NCBI GenBank assembly: GCA_947175045.1
Contig: CAMWLH010000108.1
Location: forward strand, 1 to 6,891
Direction: 5' to 3'
DNA length: 6,891 nucleotides
From: an uncultured Clostridia bacterium
GTDB taxonomy: Bacteria; Bacillota; Clostridia; Oscillospirales; Ruminococcaceae
In this document: in pieces, positions 1 to 5,574 of the stretch
Layout of the letters: each line of letters begins with the position of its first letter
Numbering within the stretch: the stretch's first letter is position 1
The notes under the pieces: model-generated
Told to the model about the DNA's origin: nothing
The model's input: only the letters and a program-made list of their open reading frames with translations
The model's database searches: none
Position numbers and translations under genes: made by a program

Positions 1-1787
1 AGCTTCAGCACAGCCATAAACGCCTCCTGCGGCACCTCTACCGTTCCGAAGGCTCTCATGCGCTTTTTGCCCTCCTTCTGCTTTTCCAGCAGCTTTTTCT
101 TTCGCGTGATATCGCCGCCGTAGCACTTCGCTAGAACGTCCTTGCGCAGCGCCTTTATGGTCTCGCGGGCGATTATCTTGCCGCCCACGCAGGCTTGTAT
201 CGGTATTTCAAAAAGCTGCCGCGGGATATGCTCCTTCAGCTTTTCTGCCATTCTGCGCGCCCGCTCGTAAGCCTTGTCGGCGTGAACGATAAAGCTCAGA
301 GCGTCGATAACGTCGCCGTTCAGCATTATATCCAGCTTTACCAGCTTGGAAGCGGCAAATCCCATCATCTCATAGTCATAGCTTGCATAGCCGCGGGTGC
401 GGGATTTCAGCGCATCAAAGAAATCGTACACTATCTCGTTCAGCGGCAGCTCATAGTGCAGGTCGACTCGGTTGGTGTCGATATACTTCATATCCTTGAA
501 TACTCCGCGTCTGTTCTGGCACAGCTCCATAATATTCCCCACATAATCGCTCGGAGCATATACGTGGGCGTTCACCATCGGCTCGTATGCCTGAGATATC
601 TCGGCGGGGTCGGGGTAGTTGGTGGGGTTGTCTATCATCTTCACCGTGCCGTCGGTAAGCTCTATTTTATACACAACCGAGGGAGCGGTGGTGATTATAT
701 CCAGATTATACTCGCGCTCTATGCGCTCCTGAATTATCTCCATATGGAGCAGTCCAAGAAATCCGCAGCGGAAGCCGAATCCCAGCGCCACAGAGCTTTC
801 GGGCTCAAAGCTCAGCGAAGCGTCGTTCAGCCTTAATTTTTCCAGAGCGTCGCGCAGATCGACATATTTTGCCCCATCGGCGGGGTAGATGCCGCTGAAC
901 ACCATTGGATTTACCTCACGGTAGCCCGCCAGCGGCTCGGCGGCGGGTTTTGCCGCGTTTGTAACCGTATCGCCGACCTTTGTGTCGCCTATGGATTTTA
1001 TCGAAGCGGCGATATATCCGACTTCTCCCGCCGAAAGACCCGCGCAGGGAACAAGCTCGGTAGCTCCCATATACCCTGTTTCCACCACAGTAAATTCCGC
1101 TCCGCTTGCCATCATGCGTATTTTGTCGCCCGCTTTTACGCTGCCCTCTTTTATCCTCACATAAACTATTACTCCCTTATAGCTGTCGTAATAGCTGTCG
1201 AATATCAGCGCCTTGAGCGGCGCATCGGAGTCGCCCTTGGGTGCCGGGATAGCCTCCACGATACGCTCCATGACCGCGTGGATATTTATGCCCATTTTCG
1301 CGGATATCTCGGGAGCGTTTTCCGCTTCAATACCGATAACGTCCTCTATCTCCCGCTTTACCTCATCGGGGTGAGCCGAGGGAAGGTCTATCTTATTGAT
1401 GACGGGTACGACTTCAAGGTCGTTTTCCACCGCCAGATAAGTGTTGGCAAGCGTCTGTGCCTCTATGCCCTGCGAAGCGTCCACGATAAGAATAGCGCCC
1501 TCACAGGCTACCAGCGAACGCGAAACCTCATAATTGAAATCCACATGACCGGGGGTATCTATCAGATTGAAAATATAGTCCTCCCCGTTGTCCGCTCTGT
1601 ATTTAAGCCGTACGGCGCGCGCCTTTATGGTTATTCCGCGCTCCCTCTCGATATCCATATTATCGAGAAGCTGCTCCTCCATATCCCTGAGCGCCACCGT
1701 TTGAGTCTGCTCAAGTATCCTGTCCGCAAGGGTAGATTTTCCGTGGTCTATATGCGCTATAATGCAAAAATTCCGTATTTTCTCCAT
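1..1787 (-). CDS. lepA: Elongation factor 4 (LepA), C-terminus cut by window edge
   Basis: LepA is a ribosome-associated GTPase, known to back-translocate or remodel stalled ribosomes and to affect initiation and 30S assembly. Translating from ATG at 1787 gives 595 full codons. GTPase motifs are clear: P-loop AHIDHGKST (11-19), switch I RGITIK (50-55), DTPGH (77-81) and NKID (131-134). EF-G-like domains follow, including the [13 protein letters not shown] stretch. The LepA-specific C-terminal domain is lysine- and arginine-rich (around [14 protein letters not shown] and GGDITRKKK). The visible end, [13 protein letters not shown], is the usual LepA tail, so only a few residues lie outside the window. 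An AAGGTG ribosome binding site sits 5-6 nt before the ATG. The gene follows the macro-domain gene after a 57-nt gap with no convincing promoter or terminator, so it may be the last member of a longer transcript. Identification is near certain. Confidence 0.98.
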   Translation of the reverse strand, partial: MEKIRNFCIIAHIDHGKSTLADRILEQTQTVALRDMEEQLLDNMDIERERGITIKARAVRLKYRADNGEDYIFNLIDTPGHVDFNYEVSRSLVACEGAILIVDASQGIEAQTLANTYLAVENDLEVVPVINKIDLPSAHPDEVKREIEDVIGIEAENAPEISAKMGINIHAVMERIVEAIPAPKGDSDAPLKALIFDSYYDSYKGVIVYVRIKEGSVKAGDKIRMMASGAEFTVVETGYMGATELVPCAGLSAGEVGYIAASIKSIGDTKVGDTVTNAAKPAAEPLAGYREVNPMVFSGIYPADGAKYVDLRDALEKLRLNDASLSFEPESSVALGFGFRCGFLGLLHMEIIQERIEREYNLDIITTAPSVVYKIELTDGTVKMIDNPTNYPDPAEISQAYEPMVNAHVYAPSDYVGNIMELCQNRRGVFKDMKYIDTNRVDLHYELPLNEIVYDFFDALKSRTRGYASYDYEMMGFAASKLVKLDIMLNGDVIDALSFIVHADKAYERARRMAEKLKEHIPRQLFEIPIQACVGGKIIARETIKALRKDVLAKCYGGDITRKKKLLEKQKEGKKRMRAFGTVEVPQEAFMAVLK

Positions 1788-1844
1788 ATTTCACCTTTTC
1801 TTTAACTCTCAATTCGTTTATGTGTTACCGTTGATATGACCCTT

Positions 1845-2288
1845 TTACCTTTTAACTACTGTGATATTACAGTTTTGGTCACTGAATATAGTCTGAACCA
1901 TAACCGATACCCTATCCCAGCTCAGTCTGTCTAAGCCACAACCTATCAATGGCATTGCTATATTCTCAATGTTATTCATTTTAATTATATCCGCTAATTT
2001 TGTTAAAGCTATTTCTAATGTCCGGTATGTGGGTTTATGAAAATATCTCTCTTTAGTTACTAAATTTATTATAGAATCTACAATAATAGCATCGCCGCCA
2101 ATATTATTCTCTTTATACCAAGACAGGTAATTTGGGTTATATAGTTTAAGCTTTCTTTTTACATCATATCGTCTATCAAATTCAAGCGCTATTCCTTTAC
2201 CCAAAGCAAAGTCTGCACTTATGCAGTGTGCCAAAAAAGCTCGACTGTAATAATCAAATAGATTCCCATAAATCTCTTGATATGTCAA
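1845..2288 (-). CDS. Macro-domain ADP-ribosyl hydrolase, TARG1/OARD1-like
   Basis: A 147-residue single-domain macro protein. It matches human TARG1 (OARD1) along its whole length: GNLF (8-11), AHCIS (20-24), GKGIA (30-34), VTKERYFHKPTY (77-88, TARG1 has ITKKRASHKPTY), and IGCGLDRLSW (115-124, TARG1 has IGCGLDRLQW). K79 and D120 align with the catalytic lysine (K84) and aspartate (D125) of TARG1, which remove ADP-ribose from acidic side chains; the DarG antitoxin macro domain is related. An active hydrolase of ADP-ribosyl-protein or ADP-ribosyl-DNA adducts is therefore likely, probably cytosolic. The start is taken as TTG at 2288 because AAGGAGG lies 7 nt before it and the family N-terminus (M-x-T-Y-x-x-G-x-L) begins there. 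An upstream ATG at 2312 would add eight residues and place the Shine-Dalgarno inside the gene. Base composition is far more AT-rich (about 30% GC in parts) than in lepA or azlC, which suggests transfer. No DarT-like toxin is nearby. Confidence 0.9.
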   Translation of the reverse strand: MTYQEIYGNLFDYYSRAFLAHCISADFALGKGIALEFDRRYDVKRKLKLYNPNYLSWYKENNIGGDAIIVDSIINLVTKERYFHKPTYRTLEIALTKLADIIKMNNIENIAMPLIGCGLDRLSWDRVSVMVQTIFSDQNCNITVVKR

Positions 2289-2295
2289 TCTTATT

Positions 2296-2302
2296 CCTCC
2301 TT
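2296..2302 (-). promoter_or_regulatory. Shine-Dalgarno AAGGAGG that sets the macro gene start
   Basis: This perfect AAGGAGG lies 7 nt upstream of the TTG at 2288. It falls inside the longer open frame that begins with ATG at 2312. That ATG has only a GAGG 7 nt before it, so the TTG is the better start. Confidence 0.75.
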
Positions 2303-2386
2303 TTAATATCATTTATACGCCTCAGCAATGTTTGTGGAGTCTGAAAGAAGGCAATTGTGCGGTGTCGCCTTAGATTGTTAAAATGT

Positions 2387-3001
2387 TTAACCGTCCTCAT
2401 TGTATTCATTGTCAAGATACCATTCGATTTTCTCCAGCTGCTCGACCAACTCCTTCTCGGACTCCCACTCAGGTAAATCAAATTCCTTATAGTTATCATT
2501 TTTGAGAAGCTGCCTTACAACGTACAGGTCATTTTTTCGGGAGGTCGTGCTCTCCTTGTAATCCCTCAGCGGCGCGAACACTCCGTACTGCCCCTCCAGT
2601 CTGTACAGCACGAACTCTCCGAACTGCACCGCCGTCAAGCCGTTCCCCTGCATGATATATTTCACCGTTGTGTTTTCCATATTCAAAGCGGGTTCATTCA
2701 GCACGAAATACGCTATCGGTTCGGCTCTCAGGTGAGCATTGTTGTGCTCTCCCGCAACGTTGTCGTACTTTTCCTCATCATAAGTGAAATCTCCGCCGTA
2801 TACATAATAATAGCTGCTGGGATTCTGATAGCACTGCACAACCTTAAACTCATATTCCCCATATTCCTTGTCGTACACCGTATCATTTGGCGCATAAAAT
2901 ATCCCTATTACCCACTTGATAAGCAACGCGAATATCCCCGTCGATACCAGCACTATAAGCATCGGCAAGCATTTCAAAAACAATTCCTTAGCTTTCGACA
3001 T
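2387..3001 (-). CDS. Hypothetical membrane-anchored protein
   Basis: I do not recognise this 204-residue protein. It has a short positively charged N-terminus (MSKAKELFLK), then one long hydrophobic segment at about residues 11-36 rich in L, I, V and F. That fits a signal anchor with the rest outside the membrane. The body (40-175) is polar and tyrosine-rich (for example PSSYYYVYGG at 61-70) and looks like a small folded extracytoplasmic domain. The C-terminus (178-204) is strongly acidic (WESEKELVEQLEKIEWYLDNEY). No lipobox with a suitably placed cysteine is seen. The ATG overlaps the end of the yfcE-like gene by 14 nt in another frame, and no strong ribosome binding site precedes it, so translational coupling is likely. 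GC content is lower than in azlC or lepA but higher than in the macro gene. Function is unknown. Confidence 0.8.
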   Translation of the reverse strand: MSKAKELFLKCLPMLIVLVSTGIFALLIKWVIGIFYAPNDTVYDKEYGEYEFKVVQCYQNPSSYYYVYGGDFTYDEEKYDNVAGEHNNAHLRAEPIAYFVLNEPALNMENTTVKYIMQGNGLTAVQFGEFVLYRLEGQYGVFAPLRDYKESTTSRKNDLYVVRQLLKNDNYKEFDLPEWESEKELVEQLEKIEWYLDNEYNEDG

Positions 3002-3536
3002 TATACTTCAACAGCTCCCGCCCCTCAAAATCCTTTATCGTAAACTCTCCATTTTGATACACCATATAGCTGTGCGGATTATTCTCCTTCGGCAGCGACA
3101 CCGACCCGTCGTTAAGGCAGTGAACACCGTTTACAAGCTCCGCCTTGAATATATGCGTATGCCCGTTTATCAGCACGTCCCCTCTTTTTAGCGGAGGAAG
3201 ATTTTTGGGATTATAATGATGTCCGTGGGTCAGAAAAAAAGTATGTCCCTCCGCGCAGATCAGCGCGTAATCCGCCAGCACGGGGAAATCCAGCACCATC
3301 TGATCCACCTCTGTGTCGCAGTTGCCGCGAACGCATATTATCTCCTCTTTCACAGCGTTAAGCATGGATATCACACCCTTGGGGTCGTGGCCCTCGGGCA
3401 GACTGTTGCGCGGCCCGTGGTAAAGAATATCACCCAGCAGACAGAGCTTCTCCGCGCCCTCCGCGCGGTAAGCGAGTATCATTTTTTCGCACCACAGCGC
3501 CGAACCGTGGATATCCGAGGCAAACATAAGTTTCAT
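2988..3536 (-). CDS. yfcE: YfcE-type calcineurin-like phosphodiesterase
   Basis: A 182-residue metallophosphoesterase of nearly the same length as Escherichia coli YfcE (184 residues) and alike throughout. YfcE is a Mn-dependent phosphodiesterase active in vitro on model diesters; its physiological substrate is not settled. The metal ligands are in place: D8 and H10 (ASDIHGS), D36 (LGDIL), N72 (RGNCD), H104 (THGHHY) and the GHTH motif at 125-128. YfcE signatures HGPRN (40-44), LPEGHDP (46-52), EVDQM (76-80) and GSVSLPK (144-150) are also kept. No signal peptide is seen, so it is probably cytosolic. AGGAG lies 6 nt before the ATG. The gene is 38 nt downstream of the acetyltransferase and overlaps the membrane-protein gene by 14 nt, consistent with one operon. 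Confidence 0.95.
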   Translation of the reverse strand: MKLMFASDIHGSALWCEKMILAYRAEGAEKLCLLGDILYHGPRNSLPEGHDPKGVISMLNAVKEEIICVRGNCDTEVDQMVLDFPVLADYALICAEGHTFFLTHGHHYNPKNLPPLKRGDVLINGHTHIFKAELVNGVHCLNDGSVSLPKENNPHSYMVYQNGEFTIKDFEGRELLKYNVES

Positions 3537-3574
3537 AAGCTACTCCTTTTTTCAGAGCAATTGAACGTGATGTG

Positions 3575-4030
3575 CTAAGGCTGCCGCAGAGTTTTTTTCA
3601 GCACGATCTCCCCGCCGTTCATTTCGCCGTTTTCTTTAAACCCGAATTTGTGATACAGACCGAGCGCAGAGGTGTTGCTCTCCTTGGTGGAAAGCGTTAT
3701 TTCGTCCGCGCCATTCACCCTGAAATATTCAATTATCGCTTCAAGAGCCGCGCTGCCGTAACCCTTGCCCTGAAAGCTCTCGCCTATCATCAGCCGCCAC
3801 AGCCAGTACCTGTCCGGGTCGTCGTTTATTTCGTCAAAAGCGAACATTGTAAAGCCCACCATCTGTCCGTCCGCATAAACCGCAAACGGACGCGCGATTT
3901 CGGGAATTCCCTCCGCTTCCTTCAGCGAATCGGCGTTCGGGGAGATATATTCAGCCTGCTCCGCCGAGACCGCCAACGCAATGCACTCTTCCCTGTTTAA
4001 ATCATTGATCTCTCTAAGCTCAGCCCTCAT
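3575..4030 (-). CDS. GNAT acetyltransferase, polyamine (BltD/PaiA)-like
   Basis: A 151-residue GCN5-related N-acetyltransferase that uses acetyl-CoA. Motif A is clear: WRLMIGESFQGKGYGSAAL (residues 78-96), with the Q/R-x-x-G-x-G/A-type CoA loop QGKGYG at 87-92. Motif B follows: NTSALGLYHKFGF (119-131), with the usual catalytic-region tyrosine Y126. The N-terminal pattern CIALAVSAEQAEYISPNADSLKEA (16-39) and LWRLMIG resemble Bacillus diamine/spermidine acetyltransferases (BltD, PaiA), so a polyamine or other small amine is the likely substrate. That assignment is inference from family resemblance. AGGAG lies 7 nt before the ATG, inside the last codons of an upstream open stretch whose TGA ends 1 nt before the ATG. 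A 15-bp palindrome at 4054-4068 sits 23 nt upstream. It appears to be the first full gene of the group running to yfcE. Confidence 0.92.
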   Translation of the reverse strand: MRAELREINDLNREECIALAVSAEQAEYISPNADSLKEAEGIPEIARPFAVYADGQMVGFTMFAFDEINDDPDRYWLWRLMIGESFQGKGYGSAALEAIIEYFRVNGADEITLSTKESNTSALGLYHKFGFKENGEMNGGEIVLKKTLRQP

Positions 4031-4031
4031 A

Positions 4032-4211
4032 TCATTTCTCCTGATTTAATAAATTCAAAATTTTTGAAATTTCATGCGTCGACATTGCGTGGCAAATCAG
4101 CTTTTCTATAAGCTGCGTAATATCCTGCACGGGCGGCACTCGCCGCGTTTTTGAGTGTCCCTTTGCCTGCTTGATTTCGGATCTGCTTTTTTCAACGTGA
4201 ACTTTTCCGCT
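4032..4211 (-). other. Possible small reading frame or gene remnant before the acetyltransferase
   Basis: The frame is open for 59 codons from just after a TAG (4212-4214) to a TGA at 4032-4034, which lies 1 nt before the acetyltransferase ATG. Its second half reads like a real amphipathic protein (DITQLIEKLI, then STHEISKILNLLNQEK), which could be two short helices. The only possible starts are weak: GTG at 4139 or 4130, with poor Shine-Dalgarno matches, or ATG at 4085 for 17 residues. It is in the same frame as azlD; between the azlD stop and the TAG lies an ATG at 4256 followed by 13 codons (MYGGSYYFGTYLNP). It could be a decayed gene, a small protein with an unusual start, or chance. I do not recognise it. 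Confidence 0.3.
4054..4068. promoter_or_regulatory. 15-bp palindrome upstream of the acetyltransferase
   Basis: TTCAAAA-T-TTTTGAA is a perfect palindrome with 7-bp arms and one central base, 23 nt before the acetyltransferase ATG. It could be a repressor site. No convincing promoter boxes surround it and the AT-rich context makes chance symmetry possible. Confidence 0.3.
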
Positions 4212-4265
4212 CTACGGATTCAAATATGTGCCGAAATAATATGAACCCCCATACATCGCCAACTG

Positions 4266-4595
4266 TCACATTGCTCCCATCAGCCGCATTATCAGTTCGG
4301 TGACAAACACCCCCGCGCAGGCACAGACCGCCACGGTAAGAAGCCCCTTTTCCAGAAGCGCCAACACTATTGCCGCCGCACAGCCCACAGCCGCACTGAT
4401 CACCGAGCCGCTGCTGTAAAAGATCGCGGGCACCGTCATCGCGCTCAGAACGGCATACGGCACATAATACAGGAAATTCAGAGCGAATTTCGACTTGATT
4501 TTTTTGCGGAACGCCGCTAACGGCAGCATTCTTATAAGATAAGTAACGACCGCCATCACCGCGATGCTCACACACAGATATTGAAAATCAGCCAT
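4266..4595 (-). CDS. azlD: Branched-chain amino acid exporter small subunit AzlD
   Basis: A 109-residue membrane protein of the AzlD family, the small partner of AzlC. Known AzlCD pairs export branched-chain amino acids and toxic analogues such as 4-azaleucine. Family features are clear: a first hydrophobic helix leading into VVTYLIRMLPLAAF (16-29), the basic cytoplasmic patch RKKIKSKF (30-37), then LNFLYYVPYAVLSAMTVPAIF (39-59), and two more hydrophobic segments (about 63-81 and 84-105). About four membrane segments match the family. ATG at 4595 is chosen because GGGGAGG lies 6 nt before it; a longer version from ATG at 4613 would contain that site. With this start the gene overlaps the azlC stop by 8 nt (ATGGCTGA), typical of coupled translation and a fixed partner ratio. 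No clear terminator follows. Confidence 0.94.
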   Translation of the reverse strand: MADFQYLCVSIAVMAVVTYLIRMLPLAAFRKKIKSKFALNFLYYVPYAVLSAMTVPAIFYSSGSVISAAVGCAAAIVLALLEKGLLTVAVCACAGVFVTELIMRLMGAM

Positions 4596-5343
4596 TTTCC
4601 GCCTCCCCGTCATCTCCGATATCCCTCGGAAACAGCACCGCGCCCAGTGAAGCCGCGATAACGGTGCAGATTATCACCGAGATACCCGAGGAGATACCCC
4701 CGAACAGCGGAATAAAATATATCGCACAGCTTAAAAGCGCCGCGAGAACCGCCGTGAACAATATCCCGCGGCTCTTTTTGGCGGGAGGGATAACGATCGC
4801 GATAAACATTCCGTAAATAGCTATCCCCAGCGCGGATTTTATATAATCGGGAAGAATTTCACCGAGAAAAGCTCCCGCCGCCGTGCCTCCCGCCCAGAAT
4901 ATGTATGGAAGCGTTATCAGTCCGTACATATAGCGGCTTGACACCGCACAGGGCTTTCCCGCCGCCACCGCGAAAATCTCGTCGGTTATCCCGAACGCGG
5001 ATATTATCCTGTGCGGCAGCGTATACTTTCTGTCGAGCTTCTGTGAGAGCGAAAGGCTCATCAGCGCGTACCTAAGATTTATTATAAGCTGCGCCAGCGC
5101 CATTTCCGCATAGCCGCCGCCCGCCGCGATTATACCTATTCCCGCGACCTGTCCCGCGGAGGTGAGATTGGTCATCGAAATAAGCACCGCCGCAATGGGC
5201 GGGATACCCATTCCCACCGCGGTTATCCCGAACGTAAACGACACCGACAGATACCCCAGCGCTATCGGCAGTCCGTCTCTGAAGCCTCTCGAATATCGCG
5301 AGGCACTGTCGCGTCCGGTTCCGCTTTCGATATTTTCCGACAT
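4588..5343 (-). CDS. azlC: Branched-chain amino acid exporter large subunit AzlC
   Basis: A 251-residue inner-membrane permease of the AzlC family, the large subunit of the AzlCD exporter of leucine, isoleucine, valine and analogues. Signatures are the N-terminal GFRDGLPIALGYLSVSFTFGI (20-40), SMTNLTSAGQVAG (56-68, the family's conserved S-A-G-Q region), the NLRYALMSLSLS stretch (89-100) and FGITDEIFA (117-125). These are followed by several hydrophobic segments up to about residue 240, ending in an acidic tail (DIGDDGEAENG). Length is normal for the family. GGAG lies 5 nt before the ATG. The gene is preceded by a near-consensus promoter and a long structured leader, and it overlaps azlD by 8 nt. 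No Lrp-type regulator such as AzlB is present in the window. Confidence 0.96.
   Translation of the reverse strand: MSENIESGTGRDSASRYSRGFRDGLPIALGYLSVSFTFGITAVGMGIPPIAAVLISMTNLTSAGQVAGIGIIAAGGGYAEMALAQLIINLRYALMSLSLSQKLDRKYTLPHRIISAFGITDEIFAVAAGKPCAVSSRYMYGLITLPYIFWAGGTAAGAFLGEILPDYIKSALGIAIYGMFIAIVIPPAKKSRGILFTAVLAALLSCAIYFIPLFGGISSGISVIICTVIAASLGAVLFPRDIGDDGEAENG
4602..4608 (-). promoter_or_regulatory. Shine-Dalgarno GGGGAGG that sets the azlD start
   Basis: This purine-rich site inside the 3' end of azlC lies 6 nt before ATG 4595. It is the reason the upstream in-frame ATG at 4613 is rejected as the azlD start. Confidence 0.75.
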
Positions 5344-5485
5344 TTTTTACTCCGTAAAATAAAAATTTCCTCAAATAATGTACTATTAAAAGCGACTTTC
5401 GCACCGCGCGGAACAAGTCTGCGCCAGCCCGCCGCGAAAACTCCTCTTAGCTGCGTTTTCACAGCGGCTTGCAAAATTTGCCGCT
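5344..5485 (-). promoter_or_regulatory. Structured 5' leader of azlCD
   Basis: About 142 nt separate the predicted transcription start (near 5485) from the azlC ATG. The stretch holds several inverted repeats: AGCGGC/GCCGCT (5480-5485 with 5463-5468), GAAAAC/GTTTTC around a 13-nt loop (about 5436-5460), CGCGG/CCGCG (about 5405-5437), and GCGA-AAG-TCGC followed by TTTT (about 5387-5401). The last resembles a weak terminator. The RNA then becomes AT-rich up to the ribosome binding site. It has the shape of a cis-regulatory leader or a dispersed repeat. It does not match a T-box: I see no GGTGGNACCGCG antiterminator motif. Which class it belongs to is unknown. Confidence 0.45.
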
Positions 5486-5491
5486 CCGTTT

Positions 5492-5520
5492 ATTTTACCA
5501 CATTTCCTCGTTGATGTCAA
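5492..5520 (-). promoter_or_regulatory. Sigma-A promoter for azlCD
   Basis: On the minus strand a perfect -35 box TTGACA (5515-5520) is separated by 17 nt from the -10 box TAAAAT (5492-5497), one base from consensus. Transcription should start near 5485. It lies just past the terminator of the preceding gene and points at azlC. Confidence 0.85.
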
Positions 5521-5535
5521 GTTAGAACCAAGAAA

Positions 5536-5568
5536 TAAGAGGTAAGATGTGAAAAATCTTACCTCTTA
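5536..5568 (-). terminator. Intrinsic terminator of the charged hypothetical gene
   Basis: TAAGAGGTAAGAT and its exact complement form a 13-bp stem around a 7-nt loop, 6 nt after the stop codon of the upstream gene. On the minus strand it is followed by TTTCTTGGTTCT, a broken T tract, so efficiency may be moderate. On the plus strand no T run follows the stem. Confidence 0.7.
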
Positions 5569-5574
5569 CCTATA

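Noticed and set aside
195..836. Plus-strand open frame of 213 codons, with others at 982-1164 and 1278-1805
   Set aside because: All lie opposite lepA, whose minus-strand translation is unmistakable along its whole length.
2377..2391. GTTAAA-ATG-TTTAAC palindrome at the end of the membrane-protein gene
   Set aside because: Short, AT-rich and partly inside the stop codon region; no T tract and no promoter link, so chance is likely.
2254..2499. Minus-strand frame of 81 codons bridging the membrane protein and macro genes
   Set aside because: It overlaps both supported genes in another frame, has no good ribosome binding site, and its arginine/serine-rich composition looks like a shadow.
1845..3001. 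A DarTG-type toxin-antitoxin pair formed by the macro gene and its neighbour
   Set aside because: The neighbour is a single-span membrane-anchored protein with no ADP-ribosyltransferase motifs, and the macro protein lacks the extra C-terminal domain of DarG.
4133..4152. GCGGC-ACTC-GCCGC hairpin followed by GTTTTT as a terminator
   Set aside because: The T tract is on the plus strand, where no gene precedes it; on the minus strand the stem is preceded, not followed, by the run. The stem is only 5 bp.
4192..4575. Minus-strand frame of 127 codons over azlD
   Set aside because: It is an out-of-frame shadow of azlD with glycine/arginine/cysteine-rich composition.
5072..5474. Minus-strand frames overlapping the azlC 5' end and leader
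   Set aside because: They overlap azlC in other frames and lack convincing starts; the part in the leader may be a repeat, noted in the findings.
5344..5485. T-box or other known riboswitch upstream of azlC
   Set aside because: The conserved T-box antiterminator sequence and specifier-loop pattern are not visible, and I could match no other known class by eye.
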